Below, piece after piece: positions 14,201 to 27,120 of a stretch of 64,000 nucleotides of DNA. Numbering within the stretch: position 1 is the first letter of the stretch; every line of letters starts with the position of its first letter. The notes under the pieces are model-generated. The model was not told where the DNA came from. It saw nothing but the letters and a program-made list of their open reading frames with translations, and searched no databases. The DNA comes from Monosporascus cannonballus (taxonomy: Eukaryota; Ascomycota; Sordariomycetes; Xylariales): the NCBI GenBank assembly GCA_004154925.1, contig QJNS01000146.1:62001-126000 (forward strand), in the 5' to 3' direction. The translations under genes were made by a program, and so were the position numbers.

Positions 14201-16851
14201 CGGCGGCACTAAACACGCAAGAACCATTATTCATTCTTTCCCTTCTCCCCCTCCCTGTTTTTCTTCCTTCTACCGCCTCCTTCCCACCCATTAATCACCG
14301 GGAAGTCCATCCGTGGCGCAAAGAGGCTGCTAACGTGGCACAATTTGGTGTCCGCAACCTTCATCCATTCGAGAGACGGCGGCACATCGGCATTCCCACC
14401 CACTGTGGCTGTCGGCGGGCATATTATCAGCTAATATTCACAAGTTGACGCACAAGTAGGCATTTCCGGGGGACGGCCCAAATCAAACTATTCGTATTGG
14501 TAGTGCCGTGCGGGAAATAGGTGTCCGAAGCGGGTAACACCATAAGCTTACTAACCCCCCATTTCATCGAAGTCTCCTGCGGTACAGATCTTGAAGGCTG
14601 AAGCGCCCGCCAAACTTAATAACGCAGAAGGGGGGACTCCAGGGCTAGTGTCTCTGTGTCATCATTTTGGGGTCTCCGAGCTGCGGCCCGTTCTGCGACC
14701 AGATTGTCCATTCTGACGGGTCGTTAGGCGCGGAACTTCCAAGCCCAGGCTTAACCTGATTGGAAAAGATCCGCCTCCAAATCCACCACGGGCTGTTTTC
14801 TATTTGAGACCCAGCTGCAACAACCCCTACCGCAACCGCCTTGTATAACACATCGTTTCTTTGGTTGCATTTGTTCTTTTCATTCCCATCTTCCCCCCTT
14901 GAATACTCGGCCCGGTTCACAAGCCGATATTGAGACTACGTGTCGGTCTCCCTTCTAATTCACCAGCCCAACGGGAAGCCGAGACAAATAACTTAAATGT
15001 TAAACCCTACCCACGCCTTCCTGTAGGACGCCCCAAGGCTTTTGCCGCCCGTTTCGCTCCGCAAAGAGCAGACCAAACCAAAAGGACGAAGGAACCAAAA
15101 CCACCCACTGTATATCCGTCGAGAACCCAGTGTCGCGATTCATCTAGCACGACCGCGCTTCGCTAGCGAGGAGTCGCATTTAGCTTACAGACCCGAAGTT
15201 CGCGAGTCCATATGGAGTAGCAATCCGCTCTCTATCTAGTCCATCGGTTGGTGCCAATTCGCACGTGGATTGTTGGCGAGAATCTCCGCAGCCAGCCGTT
15301 TCGGGTACTTTCCCACTAGCCGTATACCAAAAGGTACGTTAGTTCGTTGGTGGGGCACGTATTCGTCTTTGACCAAGCCTCCCCAAGGAATACTGTCTGG
15401 CTTCGGCGAACACAAAGTTCTCATATGAATTCGGTCTGCGTCATTTGGTCCACGGGTTCATTTGCATCGCGCGCTTCCCGTCGCTTATAACCTTAGAAAA
15501 GCCTGTTGTATGCATGATGATGTTGTTCTTTTTCTGCATTCTCTTGCATCTCCCTTCCAAACCCACTCTCTCTCTCTCTTGCTGCATTGCACCGCCCCAG
15601 TTGCACTGGAGAATTCAAATTCTACACGGCGTTGCCGCGCCCTCGTCCGGGCTAACTTAAGTAGCAAGTGCTTAGTCGCCGCCCCTTCGGTTCGGCAAAG
15701 CCCTTGTTCCTACAAATTCCTACAGGCTTTATACAGAGTCGAAGTTCGCCTGGGATACCCCAGCGGGCCTCGGTAGCATCCTGGTCTCCCCCGTTTTCGC
15801 TCCTGGTTTGGTTACCTTGTTCTTGTTGGTAGTCGATTTTGTATGTCGTGGTATAACACCGCAGCAGTTGGCTGTGTTTGGCGTGTCACAAAACTGGCAT
15901 GTGTTATCCGGACCAAGGCCTTATTTCTCGTTTATCAGTGTTTGCAACTGGCTCATTTGACTTTGCGTGTATGTTCCCTTCGTGACATTTACTTGGCCCA
16001 TGCCCTGTCTATATCTTGTAACCCCTTAGCCAACTCTCTCTCGCAAGGACGTGCTCGGATCCATTCGGCTAACAAAACATTCAAAAGCCACGGTTATTAG
16101 TCAGGGTTGTCCTTGCCTGTGCGGCTGTCAAGGGTCATCCCGCATCCTATACTTTTAAGGTAGAGAGAAGCCCTGCCGGACCAAGCGTTCTTCAATTCTT
16201 TCCCTGCCCTCTAACATTATTAGTGCAAGTACCCTCTCCGCCAGTGCACGCCCGTTTTGTTCCATTCGACTACGGTTAGCCCCGCGCTCCACTCCTGCCA
16301 AAGCAGACAGACCTTTACTTATTACGCTCGCCACTTAAGCAAAGGACTTACCTTCCTTCTCCCACTTCCCACACAATTACGGTACATGCGTACAATTCAC
16401 ATATAGCTGCTCCGGATCCCCCTGGTAGTCGTTCTCACCCGGGGTCTCCCAATTTGACCCTCGGCGTCTCTTGTCTCTCCCAACAGTGCCTAAGCTTGGT
16501 TCTTCTCGAACCGGTGAAACCTCACACTACAGCCCCCTTTTGATAGTATTCGACTCTGCGCCAACTAGGTGTGTTCGCCGTTTGCTGTACAGGCACAATT
16601 TCCTATCGGGAATCTCTAATTTGAGAACGCTCGGCTCTCGACAACCTTCGCCAGATATTGGCTGTCCTGCCATTCTTCGGCTGTGTGTCTGGTTGCCGTA
16701 TATTGCAGACGGTTGCAGAGCGTAGCATTATTTTTCTTGTTTCGCAACAGACAGATCTCCTTCTCACTATCTGTCTACTATTGATTTCAAAATCGGGGGT
16801 GCGTTGTGCGTACGTCCGAGGTTGGCGCATTAAACCGTCGGTCTTCGTAGT
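14200..16851 (+). promoter_or_regulatory. Pyrimidine-rich upstream region of the Zn2Cys6 gene
   Basis: The plus strand is rich in C and T in several blocks: 14222-14290 (CCCTTCTCCCCCTCCC-like), 15540-15600 with a CT dinucleotide run, and 16300-16500. Long CT-rich promoters and 5' leaders are common upstream of regulatory genes in filamentous ascomycetes. No coding frame with recognisable content was found. That this is promoter or leader for the gene at 16852 is inference from position and composition. Confidence 0.35.
15565..15581. repeat. CT dinucleotide microsatellite
   Basis: A short run of CT repeats inside the pyrimidine-rich region upstream of the transcription factor gene. Confidence 0.7.
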
Positions 16852-18189
16852 ATGGCAGAAGACCATCTGGGGAGGGGACTGCCACAACACAACAACCAAG
16901 CCGACGACACTCAGTATCCTCCGGTGCCTGGTGAGGAGGACGATAGATCAAGAGCGATCCCCTTTCATTCACGACCACAAATGGCGACGGGATCCGTGAC
17001 CTTACCTTCCATCCAGGATCCCCACGGTGCCTATGGCCCGTCTAGTGGTAGAGGCTGGGATACCAGAGCCGGTAGCTATGGTCCGTCGCCGGGTTCGACG
17101 AACGGTTATCCTCCACCTGGGAGCGGTCCACGAAACACGAGCTATTCGCCCTCGCCTGCTGGCAGTTCGTATCCTCCCCCGGGCTCTGGCCACCAGTATC
17201 TTCCACCTGTTCAGCCCCATCCCCAAGATTCTAGAGCAACTTACCCTCCAGATCCGAGAGCCCCACAATATTATCCAGCTCAGAGACCTGTACCTTACAA
17301 CAGTAATCCATACGGCTATGCATATTCACCAGAGCGAGGCCATCCAGGACCTTATCCTCCCGACTATGCCCGTGGCCCGCCTGGGGGTGCCGCTGTGATA
17401 CAACAATCAGCACCTCGACAACGTACCTCGATAGCTTGCAGATATTGTAGGAGACGCAAGGTAAGTCACGAAAACCTATGAAGCAGGAGATGATGTCTCT
17501 TAGGTTTGATGGTGTGTTAAACATTTTCACAGATACGATGCAGCGGTTACCAAAATTCACCGGGAGGTAAATGCACAAATTGCATCAAGATGAACCAGGA
17601 ATGCATATTTCAACCAGTTTCTTCGTCTTCTTCTACTGCATTTGTCCCGGTCTCGGCATTACAAAACGGAATTCCTCCTGGGACCCAGCTGTTTGGAGCG
17701 TATGGACAGCCTCTAGCTGGCCCCTCGAATGTTTCCCCCAGTGGTGGTGGCCCCGGCTATCCAGCCGTAAGCCCATCATATGACCAACCTCTTCCGTCCC
17801 CCACTGGATCGTACGGTTCGTTCACGGACGATAGATCTGAAGTAAGCAGGCGACGGCCAAGACCTCCCGAAGATGACCCGGGAATGCGCTTGCCCCCTCC
17901 AAACTCGTTTTCAGACGACAATTCCCGAAGACGCTCGCCGTCAAGTAGCAGCCCCGGTCATATATCAGCATATAAACCGTTGCCTCAGTCGCAGCCGCAT
18001 CCCGGGTTTGACAGTCGAACCACACCGCCTCGACGAAGTCCGTCTGGTCCTCCATCGGGCAGCAGCAATGCGAACTCGGTCATGAGTCTGGGAAGTATCA
18101 TGGACAACGGCCCTAGTTCGAACACAGGTCCCAGTTCAAGTAACGATATCGACCGGAACATGTTGGGCCGTCTCAACCGTCGTACCTGA
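16852..18189 (+). CDS. Zn(II)2Cys6 binuclear cluster transcription factor
   Basis: Two exons, 16852-17460 and 17533-18189, with a 72-bp phase-0 intron (GTAAGT...CACAG), give 421 residues. The intron lies inside the zinc cluster, right after RRRK. Joined, the cluster reads C-x2-C-x6-C-x10-C-x2-C-x6-C with cysteines at about residues 196, 199, 206, 217, 220 and 227. This is the DNA-binding domain of the fungal Gal4 class. Before it lies a 190-residue Pro/Gly/Ser/Tyr-rich region with repeated YPPPGSG-like patches. After it comes a Ser/Pro-rich tail ending in LNRRT. No fungal_trans middle domain is seen, and the cluster is central rather than N-terminal. This layout, and the ACRYCRRRKIRCSG core, resemble proteins annotated as RegA-type C6 factors in Aspergillus; that link is from memory. 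The start has a fair context (G at +4); Met at 16981 is an alternative. The gene appears intact and probably acts in the nucleus; target genes are unknown. Confidence 0.88.
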
Positions 18190-19400
18190 CAACAAAGCGA
18201 ATATGCCTACAATAGTGGCCAAAGGGCTGGCTGGGGCGATAATTTGGGGCCGAGTTTGGACAGAGGAACAGGATTACGCAAAGCGATAACTGCTGGGCAG
18301 TCAATGCTTGCTTAATTGGCGCTGCATGAATCAGTCACTGGTTGGTACGGCGAGTGGATCGGGCGTGTTGTTGATTTTCTATTTTCCCAAGTCGAATCGA
18401 CGCTGGGGTCGCAACCGAGATCTCGATCGTAGAATACGGCTAAGGAAAAGGATTACGGGATCGTGGTAACCTATTGCAGACGTGGACGATACGACGGCGA
18501 GAGAATCTAGATCACATTCTAGTTTGGCGACAAACACCGGTCAGCGCATGATTTCTCGAATTGCTTTTAGCCACATTCCTCTACGATTCTGTTCTGTTGT
18601 CGGGCATTCCAGCTTACAAGAGACAACGCGGGCGGGTGGTAAATTGAATGGAGCAATGGGGAAAGAATGGCTTGCCTCGCGGCACGATTTTCAAAGCTTC
18701 TTATTTTGTTGTAATCACATCGGATATTTTTATCGGACCCTTCATGATCTTGTACTTCTCGTTGCCGTCAAAGCATTGTGTCATACGCCATATCGGGGAC
18801 GTTGGAGGTGGTCATGTGTGCTTCTCTCGATTCGCTCTACAAAAGCCATGCTGGTGTTGTTGTGCTACCACCATCGATTGGCGCTCCAGGCTCTGAGGTC
18901 CATATCTTTTGCGGGACAGGAGGGAAGATCTACGACTTCTCTGCAATGTCTAGGTCACTCGTGTTGCGTCTCTGGGGGGTCAACAATAGGACAAGTTGTT
19001 CTCCAGTAGCTTGTCGGCTGTAGGCGAGGTAAACCTGACAAGCATGCATGGAATTGCACTCGGGTTGTGCCTCAGCAGCGGGCTTCCCTGCTCTCCCTCC
19101 CTGGAGATACTTCCCGAGTGGAAGGGGAATAGCATGGTGGAGTTCAAGTGGATACTTTATTTGACAAGCACAACTAAGAATATACGCACAAGCACTGCTG
19201 ATTCCTTGGACTTTCTTCCTTGGCTGGGGCAGCCATGCGTGGCTCGTACGGAGACATGCGCCCCAGTAGGATTGACCATACCGAATTGTCGATCCTCTAA
19301 ACGTCTTTTAGCAACCTTAGCTATATTATTAATCCCTTATGTAACTTGAGGGACTAGTGAATATTAGCTGCACCTTATCTAGGTCGGACTTAAAGATTAC
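18190..19400. other. Downstream of the transcription factor, no supported gene
   Basis: Open frames of up to 175 codons occur (18482-19009) but have no recognisable domain and overlap others on the same strand. The stretch directly after the stop is likely 3' untranslated region, then intergenic. Confidence 0.4.
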
Positions 19401-19409
19401 TTGAAACAA

Positions 19410-19725
19410 CTTTAAAGTTTATCTGCTACAGCGTTTATAAATATATAAACAGCTTTTTAATTTATAATTTATAGCTTGAAAATCTATCTTAGTAATAATT
19501 TAAATAATAGCAATATTAATTTTATATTAATACTATTTAGAACTACGTCTTTCTTTTAAATAATATAATATAATATAGTTTTCTATAAAATATAGTACAT
19601 ATTTAGTAAAATAATAATTTTTTAAAAAATATTATATTACGTCCGTTTTAACACTTTAGCTATAGCGCTAATATTTACGCCACGTTATTAGTTGAAGTAC
19701 CAACTAAAACATAGTTACGTAGTAC
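19410..19725. repeat. Isolated AT-rich patch, probable RIP-degraded repeat remnant
   Basis: About 315 bp of strongly AT-rich sequence with few CA/TG, unlike both flanks but like the 42-64 kb block. It contains a perfect short inverted repeat, TTAGTTG and CAACTAA, around 19689-19708. No coding relic or clear target duplication was found, so the element type is unknown; a small solo LTR or a MITE-sized remnant are possibilities. Confidence 0.45.
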
Positions 19726-22700
19726 TTATGGGGCTGAAGATGATTATCGGTGAGGTTGCCAGAAAGCGTTTAGATGAGGTACGATTAACGATTCGGCGTG
19801 GTCAATCTAACTGGGGGTAGAAATGCCTGCAGTCATAGTTGTGCAAGCGCCGTCCTAAAGACTCGACCTTCGCAGCGGTATCCCAGCCACGGGTTGCCGG
19901 TGTCCTCTCACTCCGTCTCTCTCCCGACGTTCAACATTTGCGACGAACGCGTCTGTGCTGCCAAGTGGCTCTCCCCTCCCCTTGGTAATAAATGGCAATA
20001 TCGCCTCGGGTAAGGTTAGAAGAGCACTAAAACCTCATCCTGCATACATGTAGGACAGCCCAATATCTTCCTCGTTCAAAAGCCGTTTTTTTCTCTCTCG
20101 ACCTCCTAGGTAATAATAGTACGTATAATTAATTACACGGCCCAAATTGTGGGTTTCTGGGCTTTAGGATGTCGACTATTCTAGGTAACTATCGGCTTGC
20201 CCACCTTCTTGCCTACTACCCTCATCCATGGCGCCCATCATAACGCGGAGGGGAAACATGGCTAGGAACTATTGGCCAGGATTCGGACCGCGGTCAAATT
20301 GACTATGTGCCACGAGAAATTGAGGCGATGTACGACATACACGGCAGGGTCCGAGTAATTATTCGCATAGTTTAGTGCTTAATTTGTACTCCAAAACTAC
20401 TTTTCTTGTGTTTCTACTTCAAGTGAACCGGACATACGTTCGCTCTATGACTTGTGTGTATTTTATTTCTGCTCACAGCTGTTCCCTGTCCCACACCGGC
20501 AGACTTCGCCGGACAGGGCTGGTGAAACAGTGTGCCTATTATGAGGGTTGTGCTTTACGCACGTTTGACTAGTACCAGCATTTCATAGACTCCGCCCCCC
20601 GTGAATGATACCGTGAGCCACAGCTTACGACACCTAGTAGATGAAAGGGAGCCGCCGAGCTGTGGCCCGGAACCCCCGCCATGCATCCTGATACATAGGC
20701 GAACATGAGGGGTTGGGCCGTTGGTTGGTCGGTGCTGCTGACCTAAATACCTACTTCCCCGACCGCTGTTGTTATTAGCCCGCCCAGTTGACTTTCTGAT
20801 AAAGGCCTTCCCCCAGGCACAGGGCGGATTCGAGATAGAAGTACTACCATGATGTGACAAGGGGCACACACATGCTTTGGCACGGACACAGACATTAGAA
20901 TAGGGGGACCGCCGGGTGGCGTTTGAGTTTCGACGGTGCCATCCCATCCGGGGCGGGGAGTCCCACCACAACTTTACCTTTGCTTTTTGTCCTCAGTGAC
21001 GCATACCATACTGCAGCCCACCCATACATACGCACGTACGGACATGTGTACAAACAGAGACGACGATTTTGCATATTCCGCGCAGCCGCGGAATCGGCGC
21101 TGCGTTGTATGTAACCTACGATACGTTTTCTGCCTAACACCTATCGGCCTTTCTGTCAGTCTCGGCGTCTATGGCGTGTTCTCTACCTCGCTACAAACCC
21201 TATAGTAAGGTACGACTCGTCGCTTTGGCGTGTAGCAATACGCTCCATGTAGCGCAAACCTACCGTACCATTACGTCCGCCTCGTATGGCTTCTCGTGTT
21301 GTGCGTATATTACATCGCCTATACATGCGCGGCCGCGCGCGTGTGCGTTAGGGCCGGCACCTGAATAAACAAAAAGCTGAACAAGGGAAGAAAACAAAAG
21401 AGCCACTGTGGCCTCCCTCAGACTTCGCTACGTACCGTACCGAAACTTTCTTCGCCCAACCAGCATTTGCCGGTCAGTTCGACTCGACGGACGCTATTAT
21501 GCGTCTTCCCTTCTCCCGTCACGAGAGCCGGCCCGACTCGCGCGTCGACCTGGTCTGGTGAACTGACTCATGCGCACAGGCGGGCAGACGCCCTCTGTAT
21601 GTACAGTGAAGTAGGATTGTTGGATGGAGAGTTTGGGTTCGAGTGAACGAACAAGCCTTGACTCAATCCAGCGCCGGGAGACCAATACGGTTCCTGACAA
21701 GGGTCTCCCTTCCTCCTCTGCCTTGGATAAATGCGGCTGGGAGGGGGGTGGGCGGGGGTTGACAGGCAGCCGACAAGGCAGTTCTGGGAGTGTTCATCGA
21801 GAAGGGTAGGTAGTCTGTTAGCTTGTTCGAAGGCTGCGTAGGAAATCCAGACGTAGCTGTCTTGGGAGGGGACTGGTAACTCCAATAACCATGCCGCGAT
21901 AATAGATGCAAAACAACCAAGCCGACTTACTTCAGATTCAGTAATCGCCTCTGTTGTGCTCGTAAATGTTTGCGGATGTTTCTAGTCTACCTGTGCTCCG
22001 CGTAAAACGATGTCCTTTAGTCCCTTGTAATACGTGCCATCCTGATTTGACTTCGAATCGATGCGCCATGTTGTTGCTCTACTTCTGAGCAAACATGGCC
22101 CTGTAACCGACTTATCGTACAATACGCTCAGATGACGTTTGTTCTACGCTTCCTGAAAGCAAGTCGACTCGAGGGCCGGCAAGCCGCGCCGAGCCGAGCC
22201 ATCGTCTTGAACCTCCTCTCCAACTTACAGGCAAAGCCCAGCGAAGGCAAGTAAACCATATGATAACCATAATGTGCCCCAGTTGATTCATTGCAGCTGT
22301 CAGTGCAAAGCGCGTCGGTATTTCGATTTAACGCCGCCTTTGATATTTTGGAAAGCAATTGCTCTATTGTGCGTTCTCTAGACAAACCAGGTTCGATGTC
22401 CCAGTCATTCCCCTTGGCTTCTGAAGTCGTCCCCAGAAGCACTGTCAACGCCCTGTCTTCATAATGGCTCCGACATACGCATCGCGAGGTGCCCTGTCCT
22501 CGAGTCGCGCATTCGCAGACGAATTAGCGCTGTCCCCCCGGAAGGCACCAGTCCCTATTCCAGACCGTCATACGTGCTTCGCCACGGCCTTCGATGTGCG
22601 AAACTGTATCACTGGAAAGAGAAAGATCAAACCGCGAGTCAGATTTTCTTCGTAAATCACGGGCTTCCCTGCGAACGGTGCCCAAAACACTATTAGTTCT

Positions 22701-25700
22701 AAGCATCCAACGTGAGCCAAGAGCTGGAGAGAGCTTCATGCAGCAGAGAATAATTGGCGCTTTTAAATAAGACTTAACATTCAACAAAGAGTCTGCAGAT
22801 GCGCTGGACAGGAGTGTCTTGGAGCCGAGTTGCTTTTGTCCTTCTGCGTGAGTTGCGTGTAATTCAAATTCGAAAGATTCCGTGACACGTCGCAAGGCAA
22901 CATCTAAGCATATCGAGGCGCGCCCAGTCAATTACTATTCAGTATTGCCCATTACCCTGCGTTGATCTGGCAGAGCCAAAACGAGTGGAAATATCTTGTG
23001 GTCCCTGTAGCAATTCATGTACACCTTTTGAACGGTAAATACGAGGCAACCGGACTGCCAGGGTACAGTACAGGATCAGATCAAATCGATCCGGTTCTGC
23101 GAACTATTTCCGATGCACTTTTGGCTGCTGAGGACTTCTCTACTATTCAGCACGAAGTGATTTCGACAACTGACGCCCACGGCAAGCCAAGCCCTTTTAT
23201 TTAACGTGGTGTGTTGTGTTTGCAACAGCTTTGAGAAATTACATTCTAATGGTCGTGATGATAGATCCTGCTCTCCCTCAGGCCGCCAGTCAAGCCTCGG
23301 ACAAAACGCCCATATACCTTTTCGATCTTAGTTCAAACGGCTACGGGCTCTGCCAGTGATATTAGAGATAGCCACTGGTTAAGGTCAATAGGACGTGTTC
23401 CCATTCAATAGAGGGATAAACCGTCATACCTAACAGAGCCCTAGGAAGCAACGAGAAGATAGGTGATGAATACATCAGATCTAACTAAGCGATCATGTTT
23501 TTCCAAGCACCGTTAGTGAATCTCCTTCCTGTTTGAGTTTTCTAACGCTTTTAAAGACTGTAGTACGGCCCCCAAAAATCTCGAGCCGCGATACTCGATC
23601 TATCGAGTCCTCTCCCCAATGATGCTGTCTATTACAAAAAGAATTCGATCAATGGTTGACTACCAATGAGCGCGACGATCGGAAAATGGACCGACCACCA
23701 CATCACACCGTTATATCGAAAACTCTATTACGATATTGTATCCCCTCCGAGTTCTCTCGAGTTCCTCTTCGAATTTTCGGACACGTCTCAAATTCACAAA
23801 GCTGAACCACAAGAAGAGCAGATCGGAAACTCCTGGTAGAATACCCTGCGCAGGATCATCTTCCCATGACGAACGAGGGTCCTTGGACGATGCTTGTACC
23901 TTACACAAAACTGCTGAGACTGCCGTAACCCTGCCATTGCACCGAAGAGTGTCACAAAATACATTCCTCAGGAAGCCTCGAGCAAAACGCCGCCATCCTT
24001 CACCCTCTAACGGAACGGCAACCAATGCAACATGCCCCTAGAAGCTTCGGGACAGCGCTATGGGACCTTCTGATTCGACCGTCCAGTGACGGGTTTTTGT
24101 TCCTCCCCTTTTCGATCTTCTCCTTTCCTCTTGTACCTCGGCGTTATCCACGACTCCAACTTAGACCACTTGTCCCAGGAGAGCCTACCTTGCCGGCCAG
24201 ACAAATCATGAATGGTCTCCTCACGCCGAGGCTCTACAGATAGCGCAACCTTTCTAGCGCCGTCATTGATGGACTATACTAGACCGCGATTGGAACGTTT
24301 GGGCAAATCCGGTGGAGCAATTCCTCTTCGTTACCTAGTTTGTTCACTTTCCACAGGCAGCTCTATGACCCGGGCCCATGCTTAAACAGCCATATGATAA
24401 TGTGGCGTGATTTGGATCTGAGGACGATGGAGGCTTGTTTGCACAGGTATCGACTACTGTGCCATGTGATGCGATGATTTGGGGGGAGGGGGGTGGCCCT
24501 GAGGAACTGTTACTCGAGGCGCAGAGATACTTCATCCATCCATTGCAAGTAACCACTCGGGGCTGTAACGGGAATAAGGGGAAGAGGAGTACGGCGCCCC
24601 GCTTTGTTTTTTTGCTTTGATTCCGTTTTGTTTTGTTTACCTATACAATGCGCAACCGCGCGTGCTCAAAGGCGCTTACGCCTGCGGACTCGGCCTCAGA
24701 GCCTCGATATTGGCCCCAAGGCCTGCGACATACACCTGCAAATCCCGCCGTATACTACCCTCAACCGGCCGTAGGGAGAAAACAGTTTGGACTGCCTGCT
24801 TAGGCACCACGTCTACGGACAGGACACTGCTAAATGGGTTCTACTGCTGTAGAGTAAGTTAGTTAGATAGCTACACCTAGCCTGGCACTCACCTATGCCC
24901 TAAGGGAGGCGATGGAGCGACCGCTACGCGGCCGCTCCCTGGCGTTAATAATACAATAACAACATAATTACTGGGGGTCTCCTTGTACAGCTGATGAAGC
25001 ATACAATTCATAGGGGTATATTTAGTTATCTCTACTAGGTCTACTCCCAGATCAGGTAGATTCCCGTACAAATTTAGATAGGAATGAAGGTGTCAAGAGG
25101 CTTTGCCAGTGCTTGCTGCTATCGTAAGCTATCAAGAACCGATCTTAGTCAAACTGGCTAATGTATATTCCATACCTTTCTATTGGAGTCCACATCGTAC
25201 CTGTGGGTGGCATCTTTCGGGCTGGCGGAGGTAGCTAACTACATTACCCCTCAGACTTGTAGTACACTATACCCCTATTATGAGGTACATCGGTTCCTTG
25301 TTACAGCAGCTCTGTTACACAAGCCACTACATCTCACTCGAAGTGGGTGATGAATCGGGCTTAACAAAAGTATAAGGAACTTAACCTAACAATGAAGGCA
25401 CCCTACAAAATCGCTAAGATTAAACGTGATCCCCTGCATTCATTTACAACTGAACCATCAAGGGGAAGGATACTTATAGATATAATCAAAAACAGGTTCC
25501 ATATAGTAAGCATAGCCGAATGTATTTATTCGATGGAGAGCTTCAGGGCCATACAGGAAGAAATTTGCTTGTGAATAATAGCTCTAGTATCTACTCTGGG
25601 TGGCTTACCTTTTATTAACAGGCATGCACGCTACTGACCCTAGATATCGAGGGGGTTTGAACAAAGACTGACTGCACTGGTGTGACTCCGATAGGGTCAC

Positions 25701-27120
25701 TACTTTCATATCTCGTCCGGGTATTCTAGAGGTTTTAAGGGCTACTGACTCTATGAAACCCGACAAGAAGGCCCAATGTCAACTTCAGGGGAGTTTAACC
25801 ACAAAGAGCGAATCAACTATGGACTTTCACCTCGTATGGACGTGTCATACTTACTAAGGAGCAGATGCACAGCTCTTGAGGGTATATATTGACTTGTAGG
25901 AAGCTAGGAAGCGTTGATCCCACTTGCTGTGGGTGATCCACTGACATAGGGCCCTTGGGCTTCGATATTGCTGCCCAACAGAAAAAAAGGGGGGGGCTTT
26001 TCACGACAGGACGGTTAAGGGAATTGCTCAAATCGATACCCCCTAGTTTACCTAGTTTATTTAGAAGAGCAGAACGAGAAAAGTAATAAGCACTTGAAAC
26101 TATAGAGGTTTACGTATGACTTCATTCAGCGAGCCGTTAGCGGGAGACAGACAGACATAGCCGAAGTTGGAATGGGTAAAACATGCCGGTCCAGCTTTTT
26201 AGTAGTCTTATGAACACGCGTTTTCCTTGACCTCTTAAAGTGGACGTAGGGCGTGTCCTTGTACTGTCTTCTTAGTGGCCCCGGGGCGTCAGCGCCGCCG
26301 CTTTTCACTCAGTACTGATGCCTTGGGGCCCTCTAACGGATAGGAGCACCTTAGGAGCCCCTTCCCCAGCAGCGGTCTATTGTATACTCGGAAAGCGAGT
26401 GGAGGACTTTTTTTTCTATAAGAGCATAGAAGCTTGTTCATCGTGTTCGAAGCCCCATCTTTGCTCTAACTTGGAATCGGGTCACCGATATTAGACTAGA
26501 TGGGCACTCCGGATTCCATATGGTTGGCGTCCGGCCGGCTGACCGAAAGGGGCCGACAAATCGCACTCCTGCCAACCCATAGCTCTGATCCGGCTAGCGG
26601 TGCATTTATGTGTAACCTACAGCTCATGGTTTATGGTTCCATGGAGAGGCTCCTCTTCCCCTTGGCTTGAACGTCTTTCGCATAGTTGCCAGGGCATTGT
26701 TGGTCCCGAGTATTGGAATAGCGACCTACAGCTGACCGGGATTCCCGTGTGAGAGGGTTGCGAATCTGAAGAAAAGACTGAGTGCACACTCTTCCCCAAT
26801 TGCCCTTTGTCACGCTCATAGGAAATTGGGGAGTGAGCGGCTGGTTTTCGGGCACATGCATCACGTGAGGAGGTGTCGAGGTTGCCTCTCTACCCAATGA
26901 TGCTGATTAGTTGACGGAACCAACACTCAAACGGCGCAACAACACGCATGTGGCAGCTGTGCTGCAACAAACAGAAAATTTGCACCATTTTATCCTTGGG
27001 CTATCCGAATCTCAGCGAGCCTGGTGCAATACGTATCGCCCAGATAAACCAAAATCTATTCGGTTTCTCTATGTCCTCAGTGTACTCAGTTGTCTATCTA
27101 GAGTTTCCACTACTTACATC
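19726..27120. other. Intergenic region, no supported gene
   Basis: About 7.4 kb of ordinary composition. Short frames at 22128-22448 (minus), 22524-22931 (minus), 22962-23204 (plus) and 23711-24025 (minus) read somewhat protein-like. They have no motif I recognise, no clear intron chain and no neighbour to support them. They may be fragments of decayed genes. Confidence 0.4.

Noticed and set aside
18482..19349. Open frames of 117-175 codons after the transcription factor
   Set aside because: No recognisable content; mutually overlapping and probably 3' untranslated or intergenic.
22128..23204. Cluster of protein-like short frames on both strands
   Set aside because: Some segments look plausible (e.g. 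around 22980-23190), but no family, start context or intron structure could be supported.
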